This document shows, piece by piece, positions 35,456-45,332 of a stretch of 64,000 nucleotides of DNA (the stretch's first letter is position 1; the number at the start of each line of letters is the position of its first letter). The stretch is from NCBI RefSeq assembly GCF_031844685.1, contig NZ_CP134605.1:2190001-2254000 (forward strand), given 5' to 3'. The notes under the pieces were generated by a model. It saw only the letters and a list, made by a program, of their open reading frames with translations. It did no database searches and was not told the DNA's origin. This DNA comes from Streptomyces sp. ITFR-21. GTDB lineage: Bacteria > Actinomycetota > Actinomycetes > Streptomycetales > Streptomycetaceae. A program made the position numbers and the translations under genes.

Positions 35456-36796
35456 ATGCCTCTGAAGCTCACCGTCATCGGCACCGGCTACCTCGGCGCC
35501 ACCCACGCCGCCGCCATGGCGGAACTCGGATTCGAGGTGCTCGGGCTCGACATCGACCCCCGTAAGATCGAGATGCTCTCACGCGGCAAGGTACCGATGT
35601 ACGAGCCGGGTCTGGAGGACCTGCTCGCCCGGCACGTGGCCGGAGCGGACGGTGCCAGCGGGCGGCTGCGCTTCACCACCTCCTGGGAGGAGGTGGCCGA
35701 GTTCGGCGACGTGCACTTCGTCTGCGTCAACACCCCCCAGAAGCACGGCGAGTACGCCTGCGACATGAGCTACGTGGAGAGCGCGTTCTCGCTGCTCGCC
35801 CCGCATCTGCGCCGCCCGGCCCTGGTGGTCGGCAAGTCGACGGTACCGGTGGGCAGCGCCGGCCGGCTGGCCGGGCTGCTGCAGCGGCTGGCCCCGGCGG
35901 GAGCGGAAGCCGAGCTGGCCTGGAACCCGGAGTTCCTGCGCGAGGGCTTCGCCGTCGAGGACACCCTGCACCCGGACCGGATCGTGGTCGGCGTGACCGG
36001 CGAGCACGCCGAGACGGTGCTGCGCGAGGTCTACGCGGCGCCGATCGCCGAGGGCACGCCCTTCGTGGTGGCCGACTACCCCACCGCCGAGCTGGTCAAG
36101 ACCGCCGCGAACGCCTTCCTGGCCACCAAGATCTCCTTCATCAACGCGATGGCCGAGGTCAGCGAGGCGGCCGGCGGCGACGTCGCCAAGCTCGCGGAGG
36201 CCATCGGCCACGACGACCGGATCGGCCACAAGTTCCTGCGGGCCGGCATCGGCTTCGGCGGCGGCTGCCTGCCCAAGGACATCCGCGCCTTCATGGCCCG
36301 GGCCGGCGAGCTGGGCGCGGACCAGGCCCTGACGTTCCTGCGCGAGGTCGACTCCATCAACATGCGGCGCCGCACCCACATGGTCGAGATGGCCCGCGAG
36401 GCGGTCGGCGGCGGCTTCCTGGGACGCCGGATCGCGGTACTCGGCGCCAGCTTCAAGCCCGACTCCGACGACGTACGCGACTCGCCGGCCCTCAACGTGG
36501 CCGGCCAGATCCACCTCCAGGGCGGCCAGGTCACCGTCTACGACCCCAAGGGCATGGAGAACGCCCAGCGCATCTTCCCCACTCTCGGCTACGCCCCCAC
36601 CGCCCTGGACGCGGTACGGGGCGCCGAGGTCGTCCTGCACCTCACCGAGTGGCGCGAGTTCCGTGAGCTGGACCCGGCGAGCCTCGGGGAGGTCGCGGAC
36701 CGGCGGCACATCCTGGACGGGCGCAACGCGCTCGATCCGGCACTGTGGCGCAAGGCGGGCTGGACGTACCGCGCGATGGGGCGTCCGTCGGCCTGA
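35456..36796 (+). CDS. UDP-glucose/GDP-mannose 6-dehydrogenase
   Basis: NAD-dependent four-electron oxidation of a nucleotide sugar to the uronic acid, 446 residues. N-terminal Rossmann fold VIGTGYLGATHAAAMAELGF, KSTVPVGS, the central substrate lysine region LVKTAANAFLATKISFINAM, the catalytic cysteine in GIGFGGGCLPKDI and the C-terminal domain with LGASFKPDSDDVRDSP. Whether the substrate is UDP-glucose or GDP-mannose cannot be decided; the latter would link to the mannose genes. Uronic acids are a normal part of the wall polymers that LCP enzymes ligate. Followed by a strong hairpin. Confidence 0.94.
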   Translation: MPLKLTVIGTGYLGATHAAAMAELGFEVLGLDIDPRKIEMLSRGKVPMYEPGLEDLLARHVAGADGASGRLRFTTSWEEVAEFGDVHFVCVNTPQKHGEYACDMSYVESAFSLLAPHLRRPALVVGKSTVPVGSAGRLAGLLQRLAPAGAEAELAWNPEFLREGFAVEDTLHPDRIVVGVTGEHAETVLREVYAAPIAEGTPFVVADYPTAELVKTAANAFLATKISFINAMAEVSEAAGGDVAKLAEAIGHDDRIGHKFLRAGIGFGGGCLPKDIRAFMARAGELGADQALTFLREVDSINMRRRTHMVEMAREAVGGGFLGRRIAVLGASFKPDSDDVRDSPALNVAGQIHLQGGQVTVYDPKGMENAQRIFPTLGYAPTALDAVRGAEVVLHLTEWREFRELDPASLGEVADRRHILDGRNALDPALWRKAGWTYRAMGRPSA

Positions 36797-36818
36797 GGGC
36801 GTTTCTTTCGGGGGAGGG

Positions 36819-36847
36819 CGCGGGCCGGTCCCCTCTCCCGGCCCGCG
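36819..36847 (+). terminator. Terminator of the sugar dehydrogenase gene
   Basis: CGCGGGCCGG (36819-36828) pairs with CCGGCCCGCG (36838-36847), 9-nt loop, 22 nt after the stop. Confidence 0.7.
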
Positions 36848-36999
36848 AACCGGTCCCTCTTGGCCGTGCTACCGGCCTCAGGTGTGCTCCCTGGTCGGCC
36901 TCAGGCGCTAAGACCGGGGCCGTGGGCGGCAAGGTACGGTGCGGGGTGGGGCGGTGCGGCCGGTACAGGGGTCGGCCGGGCCTCGCGCGCCCCCGCCGG

Positions 37000-37542
37000 T
37001 CAGCTCGACTTGTCCGCGTCGGCCTTGCTGCGCTTGGGCCGCGGCTGCGCCGGCGCCCGGCGGTCCGCCCCGGTGAGGAAGGACTCCGCCTGCTCCACGG
37101 CCCCGCGGGCGGGCATCGTACGGAAGACCCAGGTGCGGTAGGACCAGAAGCGGAAGAGGGTGGCGACCCCGATTCCGGCGAACTTGAAGACGTTGCTCTG
37201 CAGCTGGCTGTCCCAGCCGAACGCGTACGTCGCCAGGTAGAGGACGCCGTTCTCGATGACCAGGCCGATCGCGCTGAAGAACAGGAACAGGCTGAGTTCC
37301 CTGGTGCGGCCCGCCTTGTCGCGGTCGCGGTAGGTGAAGTACCGGAAGCCCAGGTAGTTGAAGGCGATGGACACCACCGTGGCCAGGATGCTGGCCCGCA
37401 CGGTCTGCAGTTCGGTGCTGTGCCGTACCAGGTTGAACACACCGATGTTGACCAGCACACCCACCGCGCCGACGGCGCCGAACTTGGCGATTTCGCGGTA
37501 CACCAGGCGAAGCCTGGAACGCAGTGAGCGCAGTCCGCTCAT
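37000..37542 (-). CDS. GtrA family membrane protein
   Basis: Protein of 180 residues with four hydrophobic helices (FGAVGAVGVLVNIGVFNLV, ILATVVSIAFNYLGFRYF, LFLFFSAIGLVIENGVLYL, FAGIGVATLFRFWSYRTWVF) in the GtrA pattern, including the helix-2 NYxGFRYFTY and the helix-4 RFWSYRTWVF signatures. GtrA proteins are proposed to move polyprenyl-phosphate sugars across the membrane. A charged C-terminal tail of about 40 residues follows. The context of a sugar dehydrogenase and LCP genes agrees with export of a lipid-linked sugar. Confidence 0.9.
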   Translation of the reverse strand: MSGLRSLRSRLRLVYREIAKFGAVGAVGVLVNIGVFNLVRHSTELQTVRASILATVVSIAFNYLGFRYFTYRDRDKAGRTRELSLFLFFSAIGLVIENGVLYLATYAFGWDSQLQSNVFKFAGIGVATLFRFWSYRTWVFRTMPARGAVEQAESFLTGADRRAPAQPRPKRSKADADKSS

Positions 37543-37771
37543 GTTCGCTCGGCCCTGTCTGTCGGGGGTCGGGTGCCTGGTGAGGTCGGGGTGACGCTGC
37601 CAGTGGTCCTCATCATGCTAACCGCCTTGTGCGAAAATACGGCGTTCGATGGGCGTTATTCCTCCTCTCGTACGGCGGATACCCTGGTCGAGCCAGTTTC
37701 CGGGGGCGGGCCCTGTCCGAGGGCGGGCCCCGAGCCCCGCGTACCACGCGCGTATCCCGGCAGGAAGAAAA

Positions 37772-38911
37772 GTGACATTCCCCGTAGTCGGCATGGTCGG
37801 TGGCGGCCAGCTCGCCCGTATGACGCACGAGGCGGGCATCCCGCTCGGGATCCGGTTCAGGATCCTCAGCGACACACCGCAGGAGTCCGCCGCGCAGGTG
37901 GTGGCCGACGTGACCGTCGGTGACCACCGCGATCTGGACACGCTGCGGGCCTTCGCCGCGGGCTGCGACGTCCTCACCTTCGACCACGAGCACGTCCCGG
38001 CCGGGCACCTGCGGGCGCTGGAGGCCGACGGTGTGATCGTGCGGCCCGGCGCCGACGCGCTGGTGCACGCGCAGGACAAGGGCGTCATGCGGGCCCGGCT
38101 CGCCGCCCTGGGGGCGCCCTGCCCGCGGAACCGGATCGTCGCCGATCCGGCGGACGTGGCGCGCTTCGCGGCGGAGACCGGCGGCTTCCCGGTCGTGCTG
38201 AAGACCGTACGCGGCGGGTACGACGGGAAGGGCGTGTGGATCGTCCGGTCCGAGGCGGACGCCGCGGAGCCGTTCCGCGCCGCGGTGCCGGTGCTCGCCG
38301 AGGAGAAGGTGGACTTCGTCCGCGAGCTGGCGGCGAACGTGGTCCGCTCACCGCACGGGCAGGCGGTCGCCTACCCGGTGGTGGAGTCGATCCAGGTCGA
38401 CGGCGTGTGCGACACGGTGATCGCGCCCGCGCCCGGACTGCCCGAGGAGCTGTCGGCGCGGGCGCAGGGGCTGGCACTGACCATCGCCCGCGAGCTGGGC
38501 GTCGTCGGGCATCTGGCGGTCGAGCTGTTCGAGACCGCCGACGGGCGCATCCTCGTCAACGAGCTGGCCATGCGCCCGCACAACAGCGGCCACTGGACCA
38601 TGGACGGGGCCGCCACCTCGCAGTTCGCCAACCACCTGCGGGCGGTGCTCGACCTGCCGCTCGGCGACCCGCGGCCCCGCGCCCGCTGGACGGTGATGGC
38701 GAACGTGCTGGGCGGCGACTTCCCCGAGATGTACACGGCCTACCTGCACTGCATGGCCCGGGATCCCGGGCTGAAGATCCACATGTACGGCAAGGACGTG
38801 ACGCCGGGCCGCAAGGTCGGGCACGTCAACACCTACGGCGACGACCTGGCCGACGTGCGGGAGCGCGCCCGCCACGCGGCCGACTACCTGCGAGGAACGA
38901 TCGATGAGTAA
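37772..38911 (+). CDS. purK: N5-carboxyaminoimidazole ribonucleotide synthase
   Basis: ATP-grasp enzyme of 379 residues that carboxylates AIR with bicarbonate in purine synthesis. Seen are the N-terminal [18 protein letters not shown], the FDHEHVP loop, [13 protein letters not shown], the ATP-binding [18 protein letters not shown] and the [14 protein letters not shown] metal loop. GTG start preceded by AGGAAG 7 nt upstream, preferred over the longer open frame. Its last 8 nt overlap purE, giving tight coupling. Very secure. Confidence 0.95.
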   Translation: MTFPVVGMVGGGQLARMTHEAGIPLGIRFRILSDTPQESAAQVVADVTVGDHRDLDTLRAFAAGCDVLTFDHEHVPAGHLRALEADGVIVRPGADALVHAQDKGVMRARLAALGAPCPRNRIVADPADVARFAAETGGFPVVLKTVRGGYDGKGVWIVRSEADAAEPFRAAVPVLAEEKVDFVRELAANVVRSPHGQAVAYPVVESIQVDGVCDTVIAPAPGLPEELSARAQGLALTIARELGVVGHLAVELFETADGRILVNELAMRPHNSGHWTMDGAATSQFANHLRAVLDLPLGDPRPRARWTVMANVLGGDFPEMYTAYLHCMARDPGLKIHMYGKDVTPGRKVGHVNTYGDDLADVRERARHAADYLRGTIDE

Positions 38912-39434
38912 CGCGCCCGTGGTGGGCATCGTGATGGGTTCCGACTCCGACTGGCCGGTGATGGAGGCCGCGGGGCAGGCGCTGGAGGAGTTCTCCGTGC
39001 CGTACGAGGTCGACGTGGTCTCGGCGCACCGCATGCCGCGCGAGATGATCGCGTACGGCGAGGAGGCCGCCGGACGCGGTCTCAAGGCGGTCATCGCCGG
39101 CGCGGGCGGCGCGGCGCACCTGCCCGGGATGCTGGCCGCGGTGACGCCGCTGCCGGTGATCGGCGTGCCGGTCCCGCTCAAACACCTGGACGGCATGGAC
39201 TCGCTGCTGTCGATCGTGCAGATGCCGGCCGGGGTGCCGGTGGCGACGGTCTCGGTCGCGGGGGCCCGCAACGCGGGGCTGCTGGCGGTGCGGATCCTCG
39301 CCGCGCACGATCCGGAACTGCTGGCGCGGATGCGGGAGTTCCAGGTCTCGCTGAACGAGGAGGCGACCGAGAAGGGGAAGCGGCTGCGGGCGAAGGCCGC
39401 CGGTGCGGCGGCGGGCTTCGGCTTCGGGCACTAG
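38904..39434 (+). CDS. purE: N5-carboxyaminoimidazole ribonucleotide mutase
   Basis: Class I PurE of 176 residues, moving the carboxylate from N5 to C4 of the imidazole. It has the canonical [22 protein letters not shown] with the catalytic histidine and [15 protein letters not shown] loops, then the [21 protein letters not shown] segment. Overlaps purK by 8 nt. The TAG stop codon is the first part of a dispersed repeat described at 39432. Confidence 0.96.
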   Translation: MSNAPVVGIVMGSDSDWPVMEAAGQALEEFSVPYEVDVVSAHRMPREMIAYGEEAAGRGLKAVIAGAGGAAHLPGMLAAVTPLPVIGVPVPLKHLDGMDSLLSIVQMPAGVPVATVSVAGARNAGLLAVRILAAHDPELLARMREFQVSLNEEATEKGKRLRAKAAGAAAGFGFGH

Positions 39435-39491
39435 GCTGTCGTCCGGAGCTGCGCGGCGTCGCGGTCCCCGGAGATCCACACGACAGGCCCT
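39432..39491. repeat. Dispersed inverted-arm repeat, copy A
   Basis: TAGGCTGTCGTCCGGAGC runs out of the purE stop; a reverse arm (GATCCACACGACAGGCCC) ends at 39491. Related arms are at 43032, 43157-43193 and 58923. Confidence 0.5.
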
Positions 39492-39568
39492 CGTTCTGTC
39501 TCCGCCGGTCAGCGGCTTGTCCGGGAAGTTTTCCACAGGGCCTCCAGCGGCTCGGCTGACCGGCGAAA

Positions 39569-39574
39569 TACAGT
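39569..39574 (+). promoter_or_regulatory. -10 box of leaderless dipeptidase transcript
   Basis: TACAGT, 7 nt before the ATG at 39582. This decides the start in favour of the ATG rather than the GTG at 39573. Confidence 0.55.
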
Positions 39575-39581
39575 GTCCGGC

Positions 39582-40778
39582 ATGGAACTTCTGACCGATT
39601 TTCTCCCCCGGGCCCGCGAACTGCTGGCCGCCCATCCCGTGGTGGACGGGCACAACGACCTGCCATGGGGACTGCGCGAGCAGGTGGCGTACGACCTCGA
39701 CCGGTTGGACATCTCCGTCGACCAGACGGGGCGTACGCACACCGACATCCCGAGGTTGCGCGCCGGCGGGGTCGGCGGGCAGTTCTGGTCGGTGTACGTG
39801 CCGGTGGACCGGACCGGCGGCGCGGCCGTCACCGCGACGCTGGAGCAGATCGACGTGGTCCACCGGATGACCGAGCGCTACACCGACGACCTGCGGCTCG
39901 CCCTCACCGCCGACGACATGGAGACCGCCCGCGCGCAGGGGCGCATCGCCTCCCTGATGGGCGCGGAGGGCGGCCACTCCATCGACTGCTCGCTGGCCGT
40001 CCTGCGCCGGCTGTACGCGCTCGGTGTGCGCTATATGACGCTGACCCACAACTCCAACACCCCGTGGGCGGACTCCGCGACCGACGAGCCCGCCGCCCAC
40101 GGCCTCACCGCCTTCGGCGAGGAGGTGGTCCGCGAGATGAACCGGCTGGGCATGCTGGTGGACCTCTCGCACGTCTCCCCCGACACCATGCGCCACACCC
40201 TGCGGATCGCGCAGGCACCGGTTGTCTTCTCGCACTCCTCGGCCCGCGCGGTCTGCGACCACGTCCGCAACATCCCCGACGACGTGCTGGCGCTCCTGCC
40301 CGGCAACGGCGGCGTCGCCATGGCGACCTTCGTACCCAAGTTCGTCCTCCCGGCCGCCATCGAGTGGACCCTGGAGGCCGACGCCAACATGCGCGCCCAT
40401 GATCTCCACCCGCTCGACACCACCCCGCGGGGCATGGCCGTCCAGCACGCGTTCGAAGCGGTCCGTCCGCGGCCGGCGGCCACCGTCTCGACCGTCGCCG
40501 ACCACCTCGACCACATGCGCGAGGTCGCCGGGATCGACCACCTCGGTATCGGCGGCGACTTCGACGGCACCGCCTTCACCCCCGACGGCCTCACGGACGT
40601 CTCCGGCTACCCCAACCTGGTCGCGGAGCTTCTCCGCCGCGGCTGGTCCGACGCCGACCTGGCCAAGCTCACCTGGCAGAACGCGGTCCGGGTGCTGCGC
40701 GGCGCGGAGTCCGCGGCGGTCGCGCTGCGAGCACGGCGCGGCCCTTCGACGGCGACCATAGGCCAGCTGGACGGCTGA
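39582..40778 (+). CDS. Membrane (renal-type) dipeptidase, peptidase M19
   Basis: Zinc dipeptidase of 398 residues. First metal motif [10 protein letters not shown] (HxD), bridging-glutamate region [45 protein letters not shown] and GIGGDFDGT, all in the usual order. No signal peptide is seen, so it is probably cytoplasmic despite the family name. It may cleave dipeptides with D-amino acids or beta-lactam-like bonds; substrate not determined. Ends 33 nt before the convergent histidine kinase. Confidence 0.93.
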   Translation: MELLTDFLPRARELLAAHPVVDGHNDLPWGLREQVAYDLDRLDISVDQTGRTHTDIPRLRAGGVGGQFWSVYVPVDRTGGAAVTATLEQIDVVHRMTERYTDDLRLALTADDMETARAQGRIASLMGAEGGHSIDCSLAVLRRLYALGVRYMTLTHNSNTPWADSATDEPAAHGLTAFGEEVVREMNRLGMLVDLSHVSPDTMRHTLRIAQAPVVFSHSSARAVCDHVRNIPDDVLALLPGNGGVAMATFVPKFVLPAAIEWTLEADANMRAHDLHPLDTTPRGMAVQHAFEAVRPRPAATVSTVADHLDHMREVAGIDHLGIGGDFDGTAFTPDGLTDVSGYPNLVAELLRRGWSDADLAKLTWQNAVRVLRGAESAAVALRARRGPSTATIGQLDG

Positions 40779-40811
40779 GCCGCTTCCTCGTCCCGGAGCC
40801 GCGCGGACGGC

Positions 40812-42086
40812 TCAGGCGGCGGGTTCGTCGGGCGGCGTGTCCCGGCGCGGGAGGATCTCCTGGGCCAGGAAGAGCGCGAAGACCGGGGGGCGCTGCTGGA
40901 GGAGTTCCAGCCGGCCGCCGTCCGCTTCGGCGAGGTCGCGGGCCACGGCGAGGCCGAGGCCGGTGGAGTTCCGGCCGCTGACGGCGCGTTCGAAGACGCG
41001 GGCGCCGAGGTAGGGGGGGACGCCGGGGCCGTCGTCGGAGACCTCGACCACGGCCTGGTTGCCGGTCACACGCGTGTGGAGGGCGACCGTGCCGGCGCCG
41101 TGCATCAGGGAGTTCTCGATCAGGGTGGCCAGTACCTGGGCGACCGCGCCGGGGGTGCCGACGGCGCGCAGCGACCGGCCGCCGGAGACCACCAGGGCGC
41201 GGCCCTCGGACTGGTAGGCGGGGCGCCACTCCTCGACCTGCTGGCGGATCACCTCGTCGAGGTCGAAGTCGACGGCGGAGCCGGAACGGGGATCGCGGGA
41301 GTTGGTGAGCAACCGCTGCACCACGTCGGTGAGGCGCTCGACCTGCCCGAGCGCGATGGTGGCCTCCTCCTTGACCGCCTCCTCGTCCTGGGCGGTGGCC
41401 ACGATCTCCTCCAGCCGCATGGACAGCGCGGTCAGCGGGGTGCGCAGCTGGTGGGAGGCGTCGGCGGCCAGCCGGCGCTCGGCGGTGAGCATCCGGCCGA
41501 TCCGTTCGGCGCTGGCGTCCAGGACGTCGGCGATCCGGTCCAGCTCGGGCACGCCGTACCGGCGGTGCCGGGGCCGCGGGTCGCCGGAGCCGAGGCGCTC
41601 GGCGGTCTCGGCGAGGTCGGTGAGCGGGCTGGCCAGCCGCCGGGCCTGCCGTACCGCGAGGGCGACGGCGGCGAGCACCGCCAGCAGCGCGACCGCGAGG
41701 ATCACCAGCAGGGTGCGGCCGATCTGCTGGCTGATCTTGGAGCGCGACTCCTCCACCGTGACGGTTTCGCCGTGGTCACCGGTCTGGGCGGAGGAGATGA
41801 CCTTGCCGTGCGGGAGGTCGCCGAGGTTGATCTCGGGGTAGCCGGGGACGCGTACCACCGCGTAGCGGCCGTCGGCGACCTGTCGTTCCAGACCCTTGGC
41901 GTCGACCGGCTCGGCGGCCAGCAGCCGGTCCTCGACGAGGCTGAGCAGCCGTACCGACTCCGACTCCACACCGTCCTGGGCGCTGCTCTGGATGGTCCTG
42001 GCCTCCACGACGACGAGCGAGATCCCGAAGACGGCGATGACGACGAGCACCACGGCCAGCGTGGAGGAGATCAGGCGGCGGCGCAT
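40812..42086 (-). CDS. Two-component sensor histidine kinase
   Basis: Membrane kinase of 424 residues. Two helices (SSTLAVVLVVIAVFGISLVVV near the N-terminus and TLLVILAVALLAVLAAVALAV around 125-145) flank an extracytoplasmic sensor of about 95 residues. Then come a HAMP linker, the H-box DASHQLRTPLTALS, N-box ATLIENSLMHGAG and G-boxes VSDDGPGVPP and STGLGLAVAR. Lies 12 nt after its response regulator, so both form one operon. The signal is unknown. Confidence 0.93.
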   Translation of the reverse strand: MRRRLISSTLAVVLVVIAVFGISLVVVEARTIQSSAQDGVESESVRLLSLVEDRLLAAEPVDAKGLERQVADGRYAVVRVPGYPEINLGDLPHGKVISSAQTGDHGETVTVEESRSKISQQIGRTLLVILAVALLAVLAAVALAVRQARRLASPLTDLAETAERLGSGDPRPRHRRYGVPELDRIADVLDASAERIGRMLTAERRLAADASHQLRTPLTALSMRLEEIVATAQDEEAVKEEATIALGQVERLTDVVQRLLTNSRDPRSGSAVDFDLDEVIRQQVEEWRPAYQSEGRALVVSGGRSLRAVGTPGAVAQVLATLIENSLMHGAGTVALHTRVTGNQAVVEVSDDGPGVPPYLGARVFERAVSGRNSTGLGLAVARDLAEADGGRLELLQQRPPVFALFLAQEILPRRDTPPDEPAA

Positions 42087-42098
42087 GGAGGCGGCGGG

Positions 42099-42773
42099 TC
42101 AGTTCTTCTCGAACCGGAAGCCCACCCCGCGGACGGTGGAGATGAAGCGCGGGTTGGCCGCGTCGTCGCCGAGCTTCTTGCGCAGCCAGGAGATGTGCAT
42201 GTCCAGGGTCTTGGTGGACGACCACCAGGTGGTGTCCCAGACCTCGCGCATCAGCTGCTCGCGGGTGACGACCCGGCCGGCGTCCCGTACCAGCACCCGC
42301 AGGAGGTCGAACTCCTTTGCGGTGAGCTGGAGTTCGTCGTCGCCCATCCAGGCGCGGTGCGACTCGACGTCGATCCGTACGCCGTGGGTGGAGGGCTGGG
42401 CGGGCTCGGCGGTGCCGCGGCGCAGCAGCGCCCGGACCCGGGCGAGCAGTTCGGCGAGGCGGAACGGCTTGGTGACGTAGTCGTCGGCACCGGCGTCCAG
42501 ACCGACGACGGTGTCGACCTCGTCGGCTCGGGCGGTGAGCACCAGGACCGGGAAGGTGTGGCCCTCCACCCGGATCCGTCGGCACACGTCGAGACCGTCC
42601 ATGTCGGGCAGGCCCAGGTCCAGCACCACCAGGTCGACGGAGCCGAGCAGTGCCGTCTCCAATGCGGTGGGTCCGTCCTCGCGCACCTCGACCTCGTAGC
42701 CCTCGCGGCGCAGTGCGCGTGCGAGCGGCTCCGAGATGGATGCGTCGTCCTCGGCGAGAAGTACGCGGGTCAT
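42099..42773 (-). CDS. OmpR-family response regulator
   Basis: Protein of 224 residues. Receiver domain with the acidic pair LLAEDDASI, phosphoacceptor LVVLDLGLPDMDG (about residue 52), and the conserved lysine in DYVTKPFRLAELLAR. C-terminal winged-helix domain (LTAKEFDLLRVLVRDAG, TKTLDMHISWLRKKLG, VRGVGFRF). The message is predicted to be leaderless (TACCAT 7 nt before the ATG). Partner of the kinase at 40812. Confidence 0.95.
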   Translation of the reverse strand: MTRVLLAEDDASISEPLARALRREGYEVEVREDGPTALETALLGSVDLVVLDLGLPDMDGLDVCRRIRVEGHTFPVLVLTARADEVDTVVGLDAGADDYVTKPFRLAELLARVRALLRRGTAEPAQPSTHGVRIDVESHRAWMGDDELQLTAKEFDLLRVLVRDAGRVVTREQLMREVWDTTWWSSTKTLDMHISWLRKKLGDDAANPRFISTVRGVGFRFEKN

Positions 42774-43190
42774 GGGCTTGATGGTAGTCCGCACGGGGCA
42801 GCCGCGACTCGCTGGTGCGCACGGGGCCACGGACGACGCTCCGCCCGGGGCGCGGCGGAACTCCGTGACCGGCCGGGTTCCCCGCCGGCGGCCCGGTGGT
42901 TCAGTCGGCCGCGGTGGAGGCGTCGGGGCGCGTGCGGGTGTGCAGGCGCCTCAGAGGTGAGGGACGTCTCAGGCGCGCGGGCGCCGGAGCAGGAACGGGA
43001 GGGCCGGGTGGAAGGGGACGCGGAGAGGGCCGGGACCTGTCGGGTGGATCTGCGCGGGTCGAGGAGCGGGGTCCGGTGGGGGCGGGGACGGCGGAGGAGG
43101 GAGGCGGCGTGGTGCGTCGCCGACCGGCGGGAACGCGGCAGGCGTGCGCAGCCGGACCCCGCGGCACCGCGACGATCCCGACGACAGGCC
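42774..43190. other. Intergenic region between regulator genes
   Basis: No gene supported in 417 bp. It has the response-regulator promoter at its left end and two arms of the dispersed repeat (43032-43060 and 43157-43193). Very GC-rich open frames here have no recognisable domain. Confidence 0.6.
42781..42786 (-). promoter_or_regulatory. -10 box of leaderless response-regulator transcript
   Basis: TACCAT (minus strand), 7 nt before the ATG at 42773. Confidence 0.5.
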
Positions 43191-43193
43191 CTA
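43032..43193. repeat. Dispersed inverted-arm repeat, copy B
   Basis: Plus arm GGACCTGTCGGGTGGATC at 43034-43050; reverse arm ending CCCGACGACAGGCCCTA at 43193, where the final CTA is the stop codon (TAG) of the ATP-binding protein gene. Confidence 0.45.
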
Positions 43194-43688
43194 GGAGGGC
43201 GCGGCCAGTTCGGCCCACACCGTCTTGCCGGGGCGGCCGTCCTGGCGGGTGACGCCCCAGTCGAGGCAGAGGCGCTGCACGATGAACATGCCGTGGCCGC
43301 CGGGGCGGCCCGCGCGGTGCGGGGTGCGGGGGGCCGGGTCGCCGGGGCCGCCGTCGACGACCTCGATACGCAGCGCCTTGGCGCTGTGCCGCAGCCGCAG
43401 CTCCTCGGGACCGCCGGCGTGCAGGCAGGCGTTGGTGACGAGCTCGGAGACCACCAGCAGGACGTCTTCGGCGGCGGCCCGGCGGTCGGCGGTGGCGGCG
43501 GGCAGCCAGCCCCACTCGTTCAGCGCCTGCCGGGTGAAGTCCCTGGCCCGGGGCACGATGCCGCTCTCCCCCGACAGCGCCAGCCGCTTCTCCTGCTCTG
43601 GCGTCCGGGGGGGCACGTCGGGCTCGCCTTCGGAGCCTCCCGTGTCCGGGCCGCGATCGTCCGCGGCGTAGGGCCGAGTGGTGCTCAT
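43191..43688 (-). CDS. RsbW-like ATP-binding protein, anti-sigma kinase
   Basis: GHKL-fold serine kinase/anti-sigma factor type, 165 residues. N-box VSELVTNACLHAGG, G1-box VVDGGPGDPAPR, and the GRPGGHGMFIVQRLCLDWG G2 box are all seen. The first 35 residues are charged and probably disordered. It lies 137 nt after the STAS gene in the same direction, facing a divergent sigma factor gene: the set-up of partner-switching control, in which this protein binds either the sigma factor or the STAS protein. Direct interaction is inferred from arrangement. Confidence 0.85.
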   Translation of the reverse strand: MSTTRPYAADDRGPDTGGSEGEPDVPPRTPEQEKRLALSGESGIVPRARDFTRQALNEWGWLPAATADRRAAAEDVLLVVSELVTNACLHAGGPEELRLRHSAKALRIEVVDGGPGDPAPRTPHRAGRPGGHGMFIVQRLCLDWGVTRQDGRPGKTVWAELAAPS

Positions 43689-43825
43689 CAGGGCCTCACC
43701 TCACGGATGTCCAACTGCGGTCCGTCGGTCTTCTGCCCGGTCGATCTCCGGGAACACGTCGAGAGCGGCGACAATGCGCGTCCGCTCCGGCGATGGTCAT
43801 TCACGCCGCCCCCGTCCACCCGCCA

Positions 43826-44194
43826 CTACCCCTGAAGTGCCTGGTCAAGGGTGTCATGAACGGTGAAGACCGTCTCTGCCCCGGTGATCTCGAAGACCCT
43901 GGCGACCGTCGGCCGCATCGCCGCCAGGTGCACCGCGCCGCCGATGGCCTCGACCCGCAGCCGGGCGCCGAGCAGCACGTTCAGCCCCGTGGAGTCGCAG
44001 AACGCCAGGTCGGCACAGTCGATCACCAGCCGGGTGGTCCCGGCGTCGACCGCGGCGCCCAGCGGTTCGGCGAGCACGTCCGCGGTGTGGTGGTCCAGCT
44101 CTCCCGACGGCGTGAAGACGGCGCTGTCGCCGACCTGCCTGACCTCGACACGCAGCCTGCCCAGGCCGGCCGTGCCGACCGCGTCGCGGTCCAT
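43826..44194 (-). CDS. STAS-domain anti-anti-sigma factor
   Basis: Protein of 122 residues, single STAS domain: VFTPSGELDHHTADVL in the first strand-helix unit and the phosphorylation loop LAFCDSTGLNVLLGARLR with the likely target serine. Ribosome binding site AAGGAG is strong. Between the ATP-binding anti-sigma and the sigma factor genes. When unphosphorylated it should sequester the anti-sigma kinase and free the sigma factor. Confidence 0.9.
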   Translation of the reverse strand: MDRDAVGTAGLGRLRVEVRQVGDSAVFTPSGELDHHTADVLAEPLGAAVDAGTTRLVIDCADLAFCDSTGLNVLLGARLRVEAIGGAVHLAAMRPTVARVFEITGAETVFTVHDTLDQALQG

Positions 44195-44471
44195 GTGAGC
44201 TCCTTACTACATCCCTGGTGACGCGCCACCCGACCCTACGCGTTCGGCGGCGGTGACGGTAGTCGGCACGTTTCCCACACCCCGCTCATACGCCCTGCAC
44301 ACAGCTTTTGTGCGCTCGTCACCTGCCGCGCCGTCTCCCGGCGGCCGGGCCGCGCGCCGCCCGCCGCGGACTTGCGGCACCCTCCGGACAGGGGGTACAG
44401 CTGGAGGTACGGCACTGGCACGGCCGCCCGGCACCGGCCGCCGACCGCCGACGCGAAAGAGGGAGGAGCAC

Positions 44472-45323
44472 ATGACACCCCGACTCGGCCTGGATCATGC
44501 GCAGGAACAGTTCGGGGGTCTTCAGGGGCTCCCGGAGATTCCCCCCTACGAGGAGATCGGACCGGTCGACGCGCGCGCCCTGTCCAAGACGCTCTTCGCC
44601 CGCCTCCGGACGCTGGAGGAGGGCACGCCCGCGTACTCGTACGTCCGCAACACGCTGGTGGAGCTGAACCTGGCGCTGGTGAAGTTCGCGGCGTCCCGGT
44701 TCCGCACCCGCAGCGAACCGATGGAGGACATCGTCCAGGTCGGCACGATCGGCCTGATCAAGGCGATCGACCGGTTCGAGCTCACCCGCGAGGTGGAGTT
44801 CCCGACCTTCGCGATGCCGACCATCGTGGGCGAGATCAAGCGGTTCTTCCGCGACACCAGCTGGTCGGTGCGGGTGCCGCGGCGGCTGCAGGAGCTGCGG
44901 CTCGACCTGGCCAAGGCCGGCGACGAGCTGGCCCAGCAGCTGGACCGCACGCCCACCGTACGGGAGCTAGCCGACCGGCTGGACCTGCCCGAGCACGAGA
45001 TCATCGAGGGCATGGCGGCGAGCAACGCGTACACCGCCAGCTCGCTCGACGCCCAGCCCGCCGATGACGACCCGGAGGGGGCCCTGGCCGACCGGATCGG
45101 CTACGAGGACCACGACCTGGAGGGCGTGGAGTACGTCGAGTCGCTGAAGCCGCTGATCGCCGGCCTGTCGTCCCGGGACCGGGAGATCCTCTCGCTGCGG
45201 TTCGTCGGCAACCTCACCCAGTCGGAGATCGGCGAGGAACTGGGCATCTCCCAGATGCACGTGTCGCGGCTGCTGACCCGGACGCTGTCCCGGCTGCGCC
45301 GGGGGCTGCTGGTCGAGGAGTAG
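44472..45323 (+). CDS. RNA polymerase sigma factor, SigB/SigF/SigG group
   Basis: Group 3 sigma factor of 283 residues. Region 2 (YVRNTLVELNLALVKFAA, EDIVQVGTIGLIKAIDRFE, FPTFAMPTIVGEIKRFFRD) and region 3 (VPRRLQELRLDLAKAGDEL) precede region 4 with the helix-turn-helix LTQSEIGEELGISQMHVSRLL. Start ATG has GGGAGGA 5 nt upstream. The divergent STAS and ATPase genes suggest partner switching. By position it corresponds to a SigI-type gene of S. coelicolor, but I could not check this, so no symbol is given. Likely used in stress or development. Confidence 0.93.
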   Translation: MTPRLGLDHAQEQFGGLQGLPEIPPYEEIGPVDARALSKTLFARLRTLEEGTPAYSYVRNTLVELNLALVKFAASRFRTRSEPMEDIVQVGTIGLIKAIDRFELTREVEFPTFAMPTIVGEIKRFFRDTSWSVRVPRRLQELRLDLAKAGDELAQQLDRTPTVRELADRLDLPEHEIIEGMAASNAYTASSLDAQPADDDPEGALADRIGYEDHDLEGVEYVESLKPLIAGLSSRDREILSLRFVGNLTQSEIGEELGISQMHVSRLLTRTLSRLRRGLLVEE

Positions 45324-45332
45324 GCCGCTTCG

